A stretch of DNA of 64,000 nucleotides, from NCBI RefSeq assembly GCF_000524195.1, contig NW_020170475.1:133902-197901 (forward strand), given 5' to 3'. Positions 34,848 through 47,900 of this stretch are shown here, piece by piece. This DNA is from Echinococcus granulosus. Its lineage: Eukaryota; Platyhelminthes; Cestoda; Cyclophyllidea; Taeniidae. Numbering within the stretch: position 1 is the stretch's first letter; the number at the start of each line of letters is the position of its first letter. The position numbers were made by a program, and so were the translations under genes. The notes under the pieces were generated by a model that was given only the letters and a program-made list of their open reading frames with translations, was not told where the DNA came from and did not search any database.

Positions 34848-37800
34848 CTGTGATGTTGTATACAAATCCATAAATATTGCACCGAGTATGTTGGACGACC
34901 AGTCACGATTGCACAGGTTGAGCAGAGTCAATTATGCCTCTTTGTGAAGCTAATTGACTTTAAAAATCACAGCCTTGATTTTTAATAACATTAACGGCTT
35001 CAATGTTCTAAGTAGTTGATTTCAATTTGAACGTTTGACCTGAGTTTCAGTATTTATTCAGCCCTTAGTTAATCAATGGCTCAGACTTCATGCCAAGCTT
35101 AGGCGATGCCACTGCCCAATTTGTTAGCTGACTCAACCTTTCTAACGCTATTGCGTTCTAATACCCAACAAACTGACAATTTAACCATTTTTATGAGTAA
35201 AATTAACTTTGACGAAGGGAAATAAATTTTATACTGGTAATTAACCACAAACAAAAAGGTTATTATTTTTTTCCGAAACGCGAGTTCTCTAAAATTTAAA
35301 CCTTCAGGCCATATCACAGACAGCTTAATTAAAATCAAAAAGCGGATCTCTAATTCACAGAAATGCGTTCAATCTCAATGTATTTATGCGGGAAATGTAC
35401 TCCCTAATACTATATGAGCTTTCCACTCGACCAATTTGAAACGTAGTAACGTTATTATTTAAATTCTATGGGGACCCCAATTTAGAGCATGTCAAGGTTC
35501 GTTCTGTGTTTTCGCAGGATCTCTTGGAAACGGTGACGTTGGACCAAGCAATCAAATCAGAGGCATGATCTTAAGCCCACATTCATTCATTCATTGAATT
35601 TTAACACACAAACTAATACTTTTCGTTGTAAATTTGCCTGATGTGTGTGGAGGAGTTGGATAGGTCTGCTTTAATAAGTTAGCATAAGCTATACAAAAAG
35701 TGCCCAAAGTCAAACATTTTCCATGCACATTTACATTCAAATCGAACAGTCGTCGTATACATAAGTTGCATTTTTTCCAAAGCTTTAAAAGGGCTTATTC
35801 AATTTGGTAGATTTTATTAACTTTTCCCCTAGAAAGCATGCTAAAATAAGAAAGAAAATTTTAGGCGAATCTGACTTAAACACACATTTGAGTAAAACTG
35901 ATATGTAAACTAAATACGACCCTGGTATTTCAAAAATGACCGTTCAAATACTTTCTTTTGATTTTTGGTATTTCAATGACAACTACTTATTTTTATTTTC
36001 CAAGTACTCACTTATTCCAAGCGGATCAAAACGCATGGGACATCAAAAACACTGTTTTATACTCGAGAAACCTTCACTGTGAAACAATTTTAGCATCTGC
36101 AGTTGGACTTTGATCAAGTTCTTCATCGTTACGGCATATTTTTTATTAGTCAATAACCATTATAACTAAAGCTAAGTAATTTAACCTTTTCTTACCAGAT
36201 AAATTTTAAGCAGCAATAAGACAAATGAATAAAAATTTTCGGGATATTAATTCATTTCATTGACTGTCCAAATGCAAACTAGGTAAATTGAATCCCGTCG
36301 TATATTCCAACAAAAGATAAATTTTGGTATTTTCAGGAAAATTCAGCTCTTTTCGCATGACTAAAAGGCCTTTGGGAAAATGTGAAGCACCATTCAGCAA
36401 GGCGATGGAGAGTATGCGAAAAATATGCAAAATCCTTACTTAATGAAGGAAAAGAGTTTCGGTGAGCACTTGCAGTATTAGTCTACTTTTGCTGCTGGAA
36501 AACCTATGAATGATGGACTTAGAGGCCCAACGAAGCCTACCATTAGCTGACAGTTAACCTTCTTCAAAATGGCAAGGTGCTCCAAATTCTTCTGTTAGTT
36601 GCCACAAAAGATTCATAAATCTTGTCTTCGATTCATTTCAACGTCGCATTCATACTTAGTAATCAAGAAGAGCATAAGTTGTGTACAACCCAAGCATAAA
36701 GTTGATTTTTAGGTACAATTGCTTTAGTGAAGCTTCATGTTTTATAATAAGTGAAAACGATGAGAAGTCGTTTTTCGCTAACAAAATCAATTGGCGACTG
36801 TTCAGAATAAAACAACACGACTGAGGTTTTTACTTTTTCGTTGCTGACAGGATGAAGCTCAACAAGTACAACTAGAATGCCTCACTCCTATTTCCTTAAA
36901 TCTATTTAGTAAAGCACTTTGAGTTCTCAAATGTTTAAAAAGTATCATTCTCTCCCATTAAAATCGTTTATACTACAGTTGTCCATTTTGCATTAAGTCG
37001 AAGACTGTAGAGCATTTTCTAGATTTTAATCTAAAGGAAAGCAAGAGGCGCCTTTTATTTGTACTCTTAATGTAAAAAAATTTTAGAAAGCATCACCATC
37101 CGTTTATGCAAAGAAAGAAACCTCTCCAACTCTCCAGTTTCCATTAAAGACTAATAGAGCGGTTAGCAACGCTTTGTTGAAAAATCGCGTTTAAAAGTGA
37201 AAGCATTTGTCAAAAACATTGCTGACAGAAGTTTTGTTTACTTACTTAAAAATAGCTGCCCCAGTATGGCATAGATATTTCCATTAAAATCCGGTAATGC
37301 TCCCATTTCAAACAATAAACCTCCTGATTACCTTACTATCTTCAATTTATGAAATCGTATTATATCTAAGTTCATAGAACCGGTTTTCACTGTGTCCATA
37401 CCTTTCTACAACTCAAGCGCTTTATTCATCAAAAGCTCCTGTAAATAACATCGGATTAATTACTTTAGTACAATTGACAAACGAACGTGTACCAAAGGAT
37501 GCTGAAGGAATTTACGTTTGCTAGTGACATCCCACATTGCTGGTAATGACTGCTTTGAATTTTTTTGAGAAATCTATACACATCAGCTCAGGAGAATTTC
37601 TTAAAATCAGCTAACAGTGTTTAAGAATGTTTGTGAAGTCGGCTGTTGCAAACTAGCAATTATTCGCTCATTTCTTAGAACCAAGTCCTTATTTAATACA
37701 TTTAATCAAGCTCATCTCCTTTAGGCCTCACTTCTCCTCTATAATTACACTTAGTTGGCACACTTTCCTCCAAAGTAAGGTTTATGGAATCAATCTTTAC

Positions 37801-40800
37801 TTTAGCAAAAAGTGCAAATCATCACTTGTAAAATTTACATTATATGGTCAACTTTAGTTGGATAAAAGAGAGCATCTGAAGGTCAGGGTGTACAGAACAT
37901 TGTTGGAATGAAACAATGATTTCAGTTAGCAGTGAACCGGTTACCGGTAGCTCACACACCACCCTTTAAAGAAGGAATCGCAATGTCGTGTGGTAAATCT
38001 TGCTAAAAATATTAGCCGAATCCGTATAGCTACTCAAATACCACACCAATATATTTTTAAGCACTACCTGTTTTTACACACTCACCACATTTATGTTGCT
38101 GACGTGGAGAACTGCATTTACTAGTGATTAAAGGCAGTTTTACTGTCTTAAATCGTTCTTCCAATGCAATAAATCAAATAATAGTTTTGTTCGGACACAA
38201 ATTGTAGGCCACGGATTTCTCATTAATTCTTAACTGTCCCTCATATTTTATAGTACACATCTGTCCCAAAGGCACAAAATATGACAACTTTGAGTGGAGA
38301 AAACGTTTAGTGATGAAGAGATGAAAACAGGAGAGGGTTTTGCAATTATAAGTGCCAATGGACAAGAGCGACAGGGAAGTTGGAAGTGTGCCAACATGCA
38401 TTATTTATACGCGAGTGGATGTAGGTGCGCTTGGAACCGTTGAAAAAAACGAGCGTTTACTAGGCACCGTGGGTGTTTGCAGATCTATTCATGCAAAGCG
38501 CCCCACGAGGATTCCCTCGACACAGCGAAACACCGTCCCAAACACCTCTAGAGCAGTCGGTGAGGGTGCGCATGTGTTGTAAGTGTATCATAACTGACGA
38601 ACACACCTTTTTCATACAAAATATAATGTTAGCGACCAGAACAAGAGAAGAGGGAAGTTAATCCACCCATTGAATGTTAAAAAAGTAGTTAATTTCATGC
38701 CTCATCAGCATGTAGATTGAGTTCTGATCCATTGTCTGCATCACCTTCTAATTATGTGGTTTTTTGAATGAAGTGTATTAATTATTCGTATATATCAAAG
38801 TCCATTCTAAGCATGAGAAATTCATTTCTTGCATAAATTAGTCATACACATAGGTAGCCATTCGTGCTGTAGTCATGATTTCTTCTTTAAATGGTATACC
38901 TACAAATAAAATTCAGTTAATTTTAATAATTTGTCGATTTAGTTAGGATGGGGTACTTTTTCAGAAGCATGTATCCGTTTCTCTTGCAACATGAAAAATT
39001 TGGCGATATCTTATTTTAAAACGAAACGCAGCTGGCATTTTTTTCAAACATATAGGTTTTAACCTAAATTAAACAGATGAAATGTGATGCAAATAAAATA
39101 ATTGAAGCTCCTTTATTCTTCTGATTTACCTTTATTTCTTTCAGGTAAAGTGCCATTGGTGAAATACCCATGATTACCCAATTTTTGTAAAAAAAAGCTT
39201 TAAAGCATTGCTGATATTATGGAAATAAGGAATGTTCAAGCTAAGAGATCTTCAATCCACTTAACAATACCTTCAATTGTTACCAAAATTTGGAAGCAAA
39301 GAAACCGTTAAACGTTCAATGGGAATTGGAGGAACCCTACCGCCATATCCCATTCTTTTTATCATGAACTGGATTTCACCAAAAATCGCATCATTACCAA
39401 ACTTGCACAACCCCTCAAAGTATTGAAGTTATTCAATCAAATTAAAAAAAATTTTTGGTAAACAAGTCTATTTAAAACGGTCATCGGTAAATTAACGTTC
39501 AATGCATGGAACGATACAACCTGCACCTCCATTACTTCAAAAATGGATTGCTAATCGAATGGGAGAATCACGTCCTGCGTTGAGAAACCTTTCCTGTTTC
39601 CTTTATTAACTCTAGACGAAACGTGATAGGAACAGTGACATTACTATTTTTCAAAATTTGCTTACATTTAAGGGATAAGCACTTTTTCCTGAGTGAACAA
39701 TTTCTGAAAACACCCTTTATCAAATAGGGACTGCTTTAAATATAGTTTGAGGATTTTGTAAAAGAAATATTTTTGTACCAGCATTATGGGTAGAATAAAT
39801 GTTTTTGGGCAGCCCAATTAGCTCAAATGTTAAACATTCCGTGAAGAATTATTGCCCTTTCCTCTGGCTAGTGACAGTTGTGCCCTCTTCTATTTCGGAG
39901 GGAAATGGTAGCAAGAGATATTCTAACCAACGCGGCTAGTGATCACCTTCATTCACTAGCAAACTTCAATCTGCGTTGCGGTGCTAAATTATACAAGCGA
40001 AAAATTAAGGTAGATTTTACTTAAGCCAAAATATGACAGCTTGCCATCAATTCTTGTAAGATTGAAGTGTTTTCTCACTATGTTACTGCAAGTGGCTGTC
40101 TTTGTTTCCACGCTACTTTGCCTGTCAATCTCAAGAGTTAATTGCGTCAGGTATTGTAAGAACGCATGGAAAAAATACTAAAAATAGTTGTTTCAAACGT
40201 AATTTCTAATGAACGATGTGGACAAAACGTGGTTATGAAATATTTCTCCAATCAACTGATCAGGTACAGGAAACTGTAGCTAGTTAAAGACTGCAATATA
40301 AAACCTACCCAGCAGAAGAAGCTCTTCAAAAACTCCGAGTATGTCACCAACATCAGAAAGCGTTTTGTGTACTTAAAACTTTTGTCCAAGTTGTGCACTG
40401 ATACACAATGATGAGCTATTTAATAAAGATGGAAAACCATGTTAGTAGTATCTTCAATTGCATGCGACTACGGTAAACTAACCTTAATTGTACTGTTCTT
40501 AATTTACAGGCAAAATCCGACGTTGATTCACTTGCTAAAATTTACATCAGTTATTTGACTTGTCTCAAAGCTTATGAAGCATGAAAAGTGTCAACTTTTC
40601 TCTGCTTAAGTAATATTACGAATTTAAAATGCAAAATAAAGCATGAGCTTGCATTCATTCTGAAGGCGACTAAGTATTCTCGGATGCATATAATATCTGT
40701 AATCTTGCGTTTGTAGTCTTCAAAAACAGAAATCATGAATTCTCCCTGTGTCATTTAAAAAAAATTGCTAGGTTGGATAAGGAATGTGCGGCAGAAATTG

Positions 40801-41989
40801 CTCCAACTTCCCTAAATGTACTTGAATTATTTTTCCCGTCCAATTTAACCTATGGTTTTCATAAACGCAGCCCAATGCAGACGACACTTGTAACAATGGC
40901 GCCAAATCCAGCACTATTTGGAGGCTGAAAATGCCTTGCTCATTGAAGTTGGACAATTTCAGAAACTGTCGTTTTGCAACCCAGAAAAAGCGCTAAAGAC
41001 TCCAGCTTTTCCGACTGGCGACAAGGCGATTTTTCCTTTGATTAGTTTTTTGCACACATTTGAGCATCCACTTTCTAGATGGTGTTAATAAATATCTGAT
41101 AAGGGCTAGAAAGTACTTTATACCTTCCAAAAGAGAAATATTTGGACATATAATTAGCTAACATTTTACACAAAAGGTGCCTCTTAATATCAAACTACTT
41201 TAGTAATGTACTACTGTAGTAGTATGATAATTTGTGTAACTCGGCTTTCGATTTGGCGGTACTTCAGTCTCTGCACATTGCACTTTCACTTACTGGCGTG
41301 GCTCCCGGGCCATGCTAGTGGCCCCCTAGTCATTTCGCACGTCAGTAGTATGAACTCTGACGTACTGCAGTGACTCAACGGGGGTGACTCAGGGTGCTGA
41401 ACTATTACACGAGATCTCACAGGTCTCAGTTATGCTAAGCGCTAAAAACACATTTAATGCTAAATTTACGCATTCATTATAAAAAGCCACAATCAAGTAA
41501 TTTTTCGTTGATGCAGTCCAGTGCAATAGGGGCGTGTTTTAGTGTCTGTGGTATTAGATTATCAGCTCAATCGGATTCTATTTGGTAAGAAAAATATCAA
41601 ACTCGTTGTCCATTCGTTTTCAGTCAAAACCTTTTTCTGTTCTTTGATTTAAAGTTCATTTTATGGTTGCGTTCATTAAAGTCTCAATGATTAATTGATG
41701 GTTTTAAAAGTAGAAACACGTCGCAAAATAAAAAAGAAAGGGTAATAATTCGGTACCTACTACAATTTTTAGCTTATTTTTGCGAGAAACTGAAAAGAAA
41801 AGAGCTATCTGATACGCAGCAAACAGGATATACTCGAGTTTTATTTATTTAAATTTTGCGGGTTGAAAATTTCTGTGATTAAATTTTCTTTGAAGATATT
41901 CTTTCACATCTCCCGTTAGCAATATCAGGGTTAAAAAAGACTTCGTTTTCGGACGGTATAACCATGAAGCAATTTGGATGTAAACTTAC
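34848..41989. other. AT-rich stretch without supported genes
   Basis: Mostly AT-rich with short frames. Two GC-richer islands stand out. One, at 38340-38660, has exon-like boundaries on both strands. The other, at 41270-41410, has no long open frame. A minus-strand segment near 40900 has an acceptor (CATTTTCAG), but I could not join it to any other exon in frame. If the minus-strand gene spans this area, these would be intronic or missed exons. Confidence 0.4.
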
Positions 41990-44900
41990 CAGTGTTTGTA
42001 AATTTCGAGAAAGGATCAACGGAGCAACTAGATTTTAAACGCAAAAGTCCATCGAATTCACCCGTTGTTCCAAGTCGTGGATTGAAGTCGGACAACTCAA
42101 TTCCACAGGAAACCATTTCGGGCAGGAAAGTGGAATCTGTGCGACTCCACGCAAGGTGACTTCCAGCCTCTCTTTCTTCGCCGCCTTGTGCCGTAAAAGC
42201 ATTGAATTGACGTGCTGCTTGAGCGGTGATCAAGTTGCTGAAAAATTGTGCCCGAAGTCTAATAGAGCCTTGAAGTTTGATCTGATAGATTTCGCATTTT
42301 GATGTATTAAAAATCCTTCCATTAGGAGACCCAAAAGTATCTAAAATGCGCAAATGTGCAAATAAATAATAGTCTAGAGTAATGCGCACCTCAAAAGAAA
42401 GGTAAACTAGGATCGCGTTGCTTCCCAAATGCATAAAGAAGGGACTCATAGCTGAACCTAGAAATTTGTGTCCGAATGAAAATTTGAAATGCAAAATTAC
42501 CTCAGTTTTTATTTTAAGTTGCTTTTTTGGAACTGACCATTGAAATGGGATTGTCAACTTTCAATATCTAATGTTGAGAATTATACGAATTTTTAAAGTC
42601 CTAATAAGGAATATCACTACCGTTTCTCGAAACTCCTGGCAATACGATTTCTTGAAACGGTTGCCTGTTACATGTTTGAGGTAGCAATAGCATAGAAAGG
42701 GTGCATAGTGTATGAATATTATTCAATAAAGTTAGATTCAAAACTTTTCTGAAAAGTTGACAACCGAAGTTCGTTAAAAGTCGCCATCATTTTAAATTGA
42801 ACCATATTTTGAATATTTTAAAACAAGCGTTCTGTTAATAAAGAGTGCATTATTTCCTAAAAGACGACTGTTAAATTCCTCATCCCTACTAGCATCACTT
42901 TAAGTTAAAATCACATTCGAGTTGCGGATGTATTATTCAATGTTATGTTGGTTGGCTTTGAAATCGCCACTTCCTCATAAAACTTAACCACTAGTTACGA
43001 AAGGCAAGAAATCTTCGTTTTCTTTTAACAGTGCATTCATGGAGAGTGATTGACGAGCGAAAGTCCCAAATGGTTGTAGTTGACAGTAGCATAGTTTCAC
43101 AGACAATCGCTGGGGGATGCTGAAGCAGATTACTTTAGCAGTACTTGGCTACACACAGATTGACTCCAATATAAAATAGACTCAAAAATGATATTTCTCT
43201 TTGGTGAAGCATCGATTTCATCAGAATAAAGGTGTAACTGCAGTTATTTTCTAATAGCGACTCCTTAGAGGATGCTGCTACCTTAAGATCGTAGACCACT
43301 AGGACGTCAAAGCTGATAAATCTCAGGCGATGTTAGGAAAAATTAATTTTAGTCACACTATCGGTCCATTTTAGCGTTGTAATGTGGAACCAAGGCTTGA
43401 AGTGAATAAAAGAATGTGAGGCTGTTTATAAAAGAAAGTGGAATTAATGGACAAGGGTATTTTGGTTATTTATAATTCAGTTGTTAATGGAATGTTCATG
43501 CCGTGTTATTTTAGTATTGCTATCCTTCAAATCAATGGAGCTTCTTTTCATAATTATCGCAGCATTGTTATCGTTTGCTATTGTATCCACTGGAGATCGG
43601 ATCCTTTTGTGTTAAATGACGTGTACACTTAACTGCTGTGTATATAAGGAAACTGACTAATATGTCACTTTTTATTGATGCATTTTAGAAAGCTGATTAA
43701 ATTCCCTGCTAATTTTGAGTATCTCACCTTGACGTCTAAATTGCCTAACCAAAATCTGAGGCCTCCGCTGCTTCATGCTCCCCGAATCATCGGGGAATGT
43801 GCACAAACTTGAGACATCGACACCTTGCTTCTCACTCTTGGCTAAAAGAATAAGCTCGTTTATATTGCAGTAAATTGGGAAAGTTTCTGCATGGAATGGT
43901 CTAAAATGTATCTAAAAAGGTAAATAGCTTGGGAAATTGGATTTGCCAGCTAGAAAAATGTCATTTATAAGAAACACTTTTAGTACCTCTTTCCCAATGA
44001 GTATAAAATAGGCTGCTTCTAAATGCCACTACTCATAATTAATTAAAAACCCATCGTCTTATCAAAAAAATCTTTGCTGCAATGACATTTTATCCACAGT
44101 AACAAACACGTCCCTTAAAACTTTTTCACATACAATTATCGCAGAAAGATTACTAGAAAATCGTAGAAAGTGCTGCTGCAGCCATAAACCCAAGCTTAAG
44201 CCTTGCACAATAAAAATTATTCTTGTAAAACCAGAGAATGCCACTTTTCTGTGGGTTAAAGTAATAAAAGTGCAATGGGATTAACAGAACAGGTGCATTT
44301 TTATACCCTCGAACCACAATCCACTGTTAAGAACTAATAGAATTACTTCACTACTGAATAAACCAATTTGGTCTGCAAAGCTAATCAAGGGCATTCCAAT
44401 TCAGTACTCTCAATCTCAATAAGTTCATGTGAATTGCAGGTTCCGGATAATCCAAACTCATATAACCTAACAGTACATTTGTGTGGAAAGGCGTTTTCGC
44501 GTGTCTGCAACCACCAACAGCAATGGCGTCTCATTTTTTGCCATCAAGTACTAATTTAAGGGTCGGTGGACCTCCACCACAGTTTAATGGAAGCAGTATG
44601 TGCAAATTAATAAGTCTTTCATAGCTGGGCGTTTACTGCCGAACATACTCAAAAGCTGAACCGAGGAGAAGGAGAATGCTGTATTTATCAGGACTCAATT
44701 TTCATAAGCCCAACAATTTTTGTTTTACTTATTACAGTAGAATTTTTTGTGCCACTTAGTGGTATTTTTGATGTAAAAGCGAAATTTTCCTCAGTCAAAT
44801 ACAAGTACAAATAATTTAGCGCAACGAAAAAATTGGTAACTTACATAGTCGAAATAGCAGGGTATTTGTATTTGGTGCCTCGTTGGAAAATATTGGCCTA

Positions 44901-47900
44901 TTTTGATAGACCTCAAGGCAGACATCTCTTGGGTGGCTTAATACAAGGTATATAAAATACATCCACAAATATTTCACACAAAATGGCTACATCCTTTGGA
45001 ATATGAATTTCTTAATGAGATCTCTTGCAAACTGCAACCAAAATATCATAAATATTAGAAGATATTGACAAAGTGGATGTAAAACTTATTAGCATCTAGA
45101 TTCATGTACACTGAAACGCACAGAAAGCGCATATTAATGAGAACTATAAGTCATGGATTACAGTTTATAAAAATGGAATAATGGTACGTAATAATTGGTG
45201 ATATGTGCATAACTGGGTCACCCATCTTTTTAAAAGTCAGCACATACTCCGCGTAATTGAAAAGACTTTGTTCTCTAAGTTTGGGAAGCTGCTAAATTGC
45301 TGTTAGGGTTAAAATGGGATTATTTTGTCAACGTTTGGAAAATATCCTCTCTCTCAGTTGACATTACGCATTTTTGCATGAGCGGGAGACAATTTTTGTC
45401 GCTCTCGTTGTAGCATTTAGATGGTAATGCTTTTAACCACACCCCTATCCTTATGGTCTTTTAACCATTATACTGTCAAAATAGCAGTGTTTTTAACAAC
45501 TACGGTACCCTATGACATCTTCATTGCTGGAACATCGTGTCTATGCAATGATAACTTGGGTACTACCACTTGCTGTCACCAAATTAAAGTCCGATGAACA
45601 TATTTTAAGCAGCGTCAAATTAAAAACATTCGGTGTCAGTTTGAAGCCACCGTACTCCGCAATGTACAAGACTTTTCATTAAAACCAGTTTCATTCTACT
45701 CAAAATATATTAAAATCAGAACTCTCATCCTAAATGGGGTGGGAAAAAAATGAAAAACCTGGACAACACAATGATTACAACAGTCAAAATGTGAGCATCC
45801 ATTAATCTATCGTTTAATAAGGGAGTCCAGTGAACCGAGTGTGTCTTAACAACCACAAACGAACTAACCACCCTGGCTGCAGCTCTCTGCCCTCGAGGAT
45901 GTACCAGTCGGGAACGATTTCGCTCGCCTCCCGAAGGCAGGAGAACTCGTAGAATGTCTCATCACCTAACACATTAGCAAAGGTCACGGTTCTATCTGAG
46001 ATGTCAATCAGCTTTCGCAAGTGCGGACGCGGTTCACTCTGCCCAGGTGCACTGGGGAGAGGGTCGATGAGGAGCCAAAAACCCCGGTAGGAGGCGTTGA
46101 TCTCGCACGAATCGCTGTGGGTCATGCCTAAATTAATGGTATGATAACATACTTTAGTCAGATTACCATTTTTACTAACACATTTGAAGGAACAAACCTT
46201 TGGACTGACGACTGGTGTAACTATTTAACCAAAGCATGGCTTTACGATAGTTTATTTTCGATGCTAGATGATTTAGTAATAGGAATAGCATAAACTAGTT
46301 CTTGTAATGCTTCAAGTAATCTCAGTACCAAAATAGGCGTTAAGTTCTGATCTGAAAGCAGTGATGATTTTAATATTATTTCTTAAAAATAATCTTATCT
46401 TAAAGCAAGTTACACTCGAGTCTGATTTAATACTTGAGTCCACTAGCTTTCTTTGTGCTTCGATTTATTTACTAATTCATCCTTTAAAATCTGTTAGCAA
46501 TTTGTACGCAGCCAAAAAATGAACAATCTCTAGGCGAGGTCTTTTTTAATTTAAAAGTCCTATGCTGAGGTTGCTGCTCTGCTTAAATGAACATCAAACG
46601 CTAAAAATGATCAGGTCCACCTTTTTCTTAGTAAACCACTCAAACCCAAAATTGACTTCGCTTCCTGACAAAAACGCTATCTGTTTAAAATGTTTCTTCA
46701 AAAATGCTGATCCTTGTGACTGAGGAGATTGCATTAAACAAACTCGAATTAACCCAGAATTAAGTAGTTAATTGTAAATTAAAGGAGCTTAACGCTAATT
46801 CTTACAACTAAAAGGTAGCATCAATTGAGATAACCTGATTCGGGAGTAGCGCATAAATGAGAGTTTATTCAGTTTCACTGAGTAACACAACCATTAGTGG
46901 GTTCTGTTAATCACCATAGTTTGTCTAGGGTTGACATTTTACTTTAATCCATTTTAAAGCAGGCTCCGGGTGAACATTGTAAATATTTTTCTTTCTTCTA
47001 CACGATTAAAATAATAGAATACAATCATCATGAAATTCGTTTTTGGTTACATTATACTTAATTTACGACAAAGTTACCACTTTTATGTCGGTATTTCATT
47101 AGTTTTGATTCTGGCAAGCTCAATGGAGAGAATGAAACAAAGTAAATCTAATATTTCCCTGACTCTTCCAAGGTAGGACCTTTGTAAAGCAGATAAATCT
47201 CTTCCACTCATAAAGAAATCCACTAACGCGAGTCATCAAGATAAAAAAGCTAAATTACTACCGAAATTCATTTGTTAATGGAAAGTTAAATGTAAAATGT
47301 TTCAAATATTTTCAAAAAGAATTTTGCAAAAATAATTGGAGGAGCCTTTTATTTTCAGAATTTTTTGACCATCTATTTGCACAATGAATAAATTAAGGGT
47401 TTGGCTTTCTTACAGATAAAAGAATTTATTTTCGGTCTCGGAAAAACAATCGCTTAGTGGTAGGGTAAAATAGAACTCCAATCTACAAAACAATTGCAAT
47501 CTTAATTGCGCTAGGAAACTTCAAAATTGTCTTCGCCATAATGCATACAGGTACGTTGGGTTGGAAACTTTAAGGTTTATTCGGTGGGGAATTACGAGAG
47601 AAGATTTGACAGTGAATCGTGTTTGAGTGTCAGCAGCGATTTCGCCTATTGTTCCTTTGAACTGCAATAAGTATTTGACTATTATGAAGAGGGCCATTAC
47701 AGTTGAGTTTCCACATTCCAAAGTAACGTTTTTAATTAGTAAGCTAAAAATAACCTTATGGTTTAAAATAGACATGAATTGGACATCATTCCCTAATTTG
47801 GTAAACCTGTCTCAAAAGTTTTCAAAGGATGACGCCATTATTTTGTCATACATGAGGCATCAATGCTGGTAAGTGGTACATCTAATATTAGGTATGCTAG

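Noticed and set aside
42390..42457. Exon with a reading resembling the end of a multi-pass acetyltransferase (PFF...GSNAILVYLSFE)
   Set aside because: The similarity is short, and including it breaks the frame between the 43841-43728 and 42340-41990 exons, which join directly in phase.
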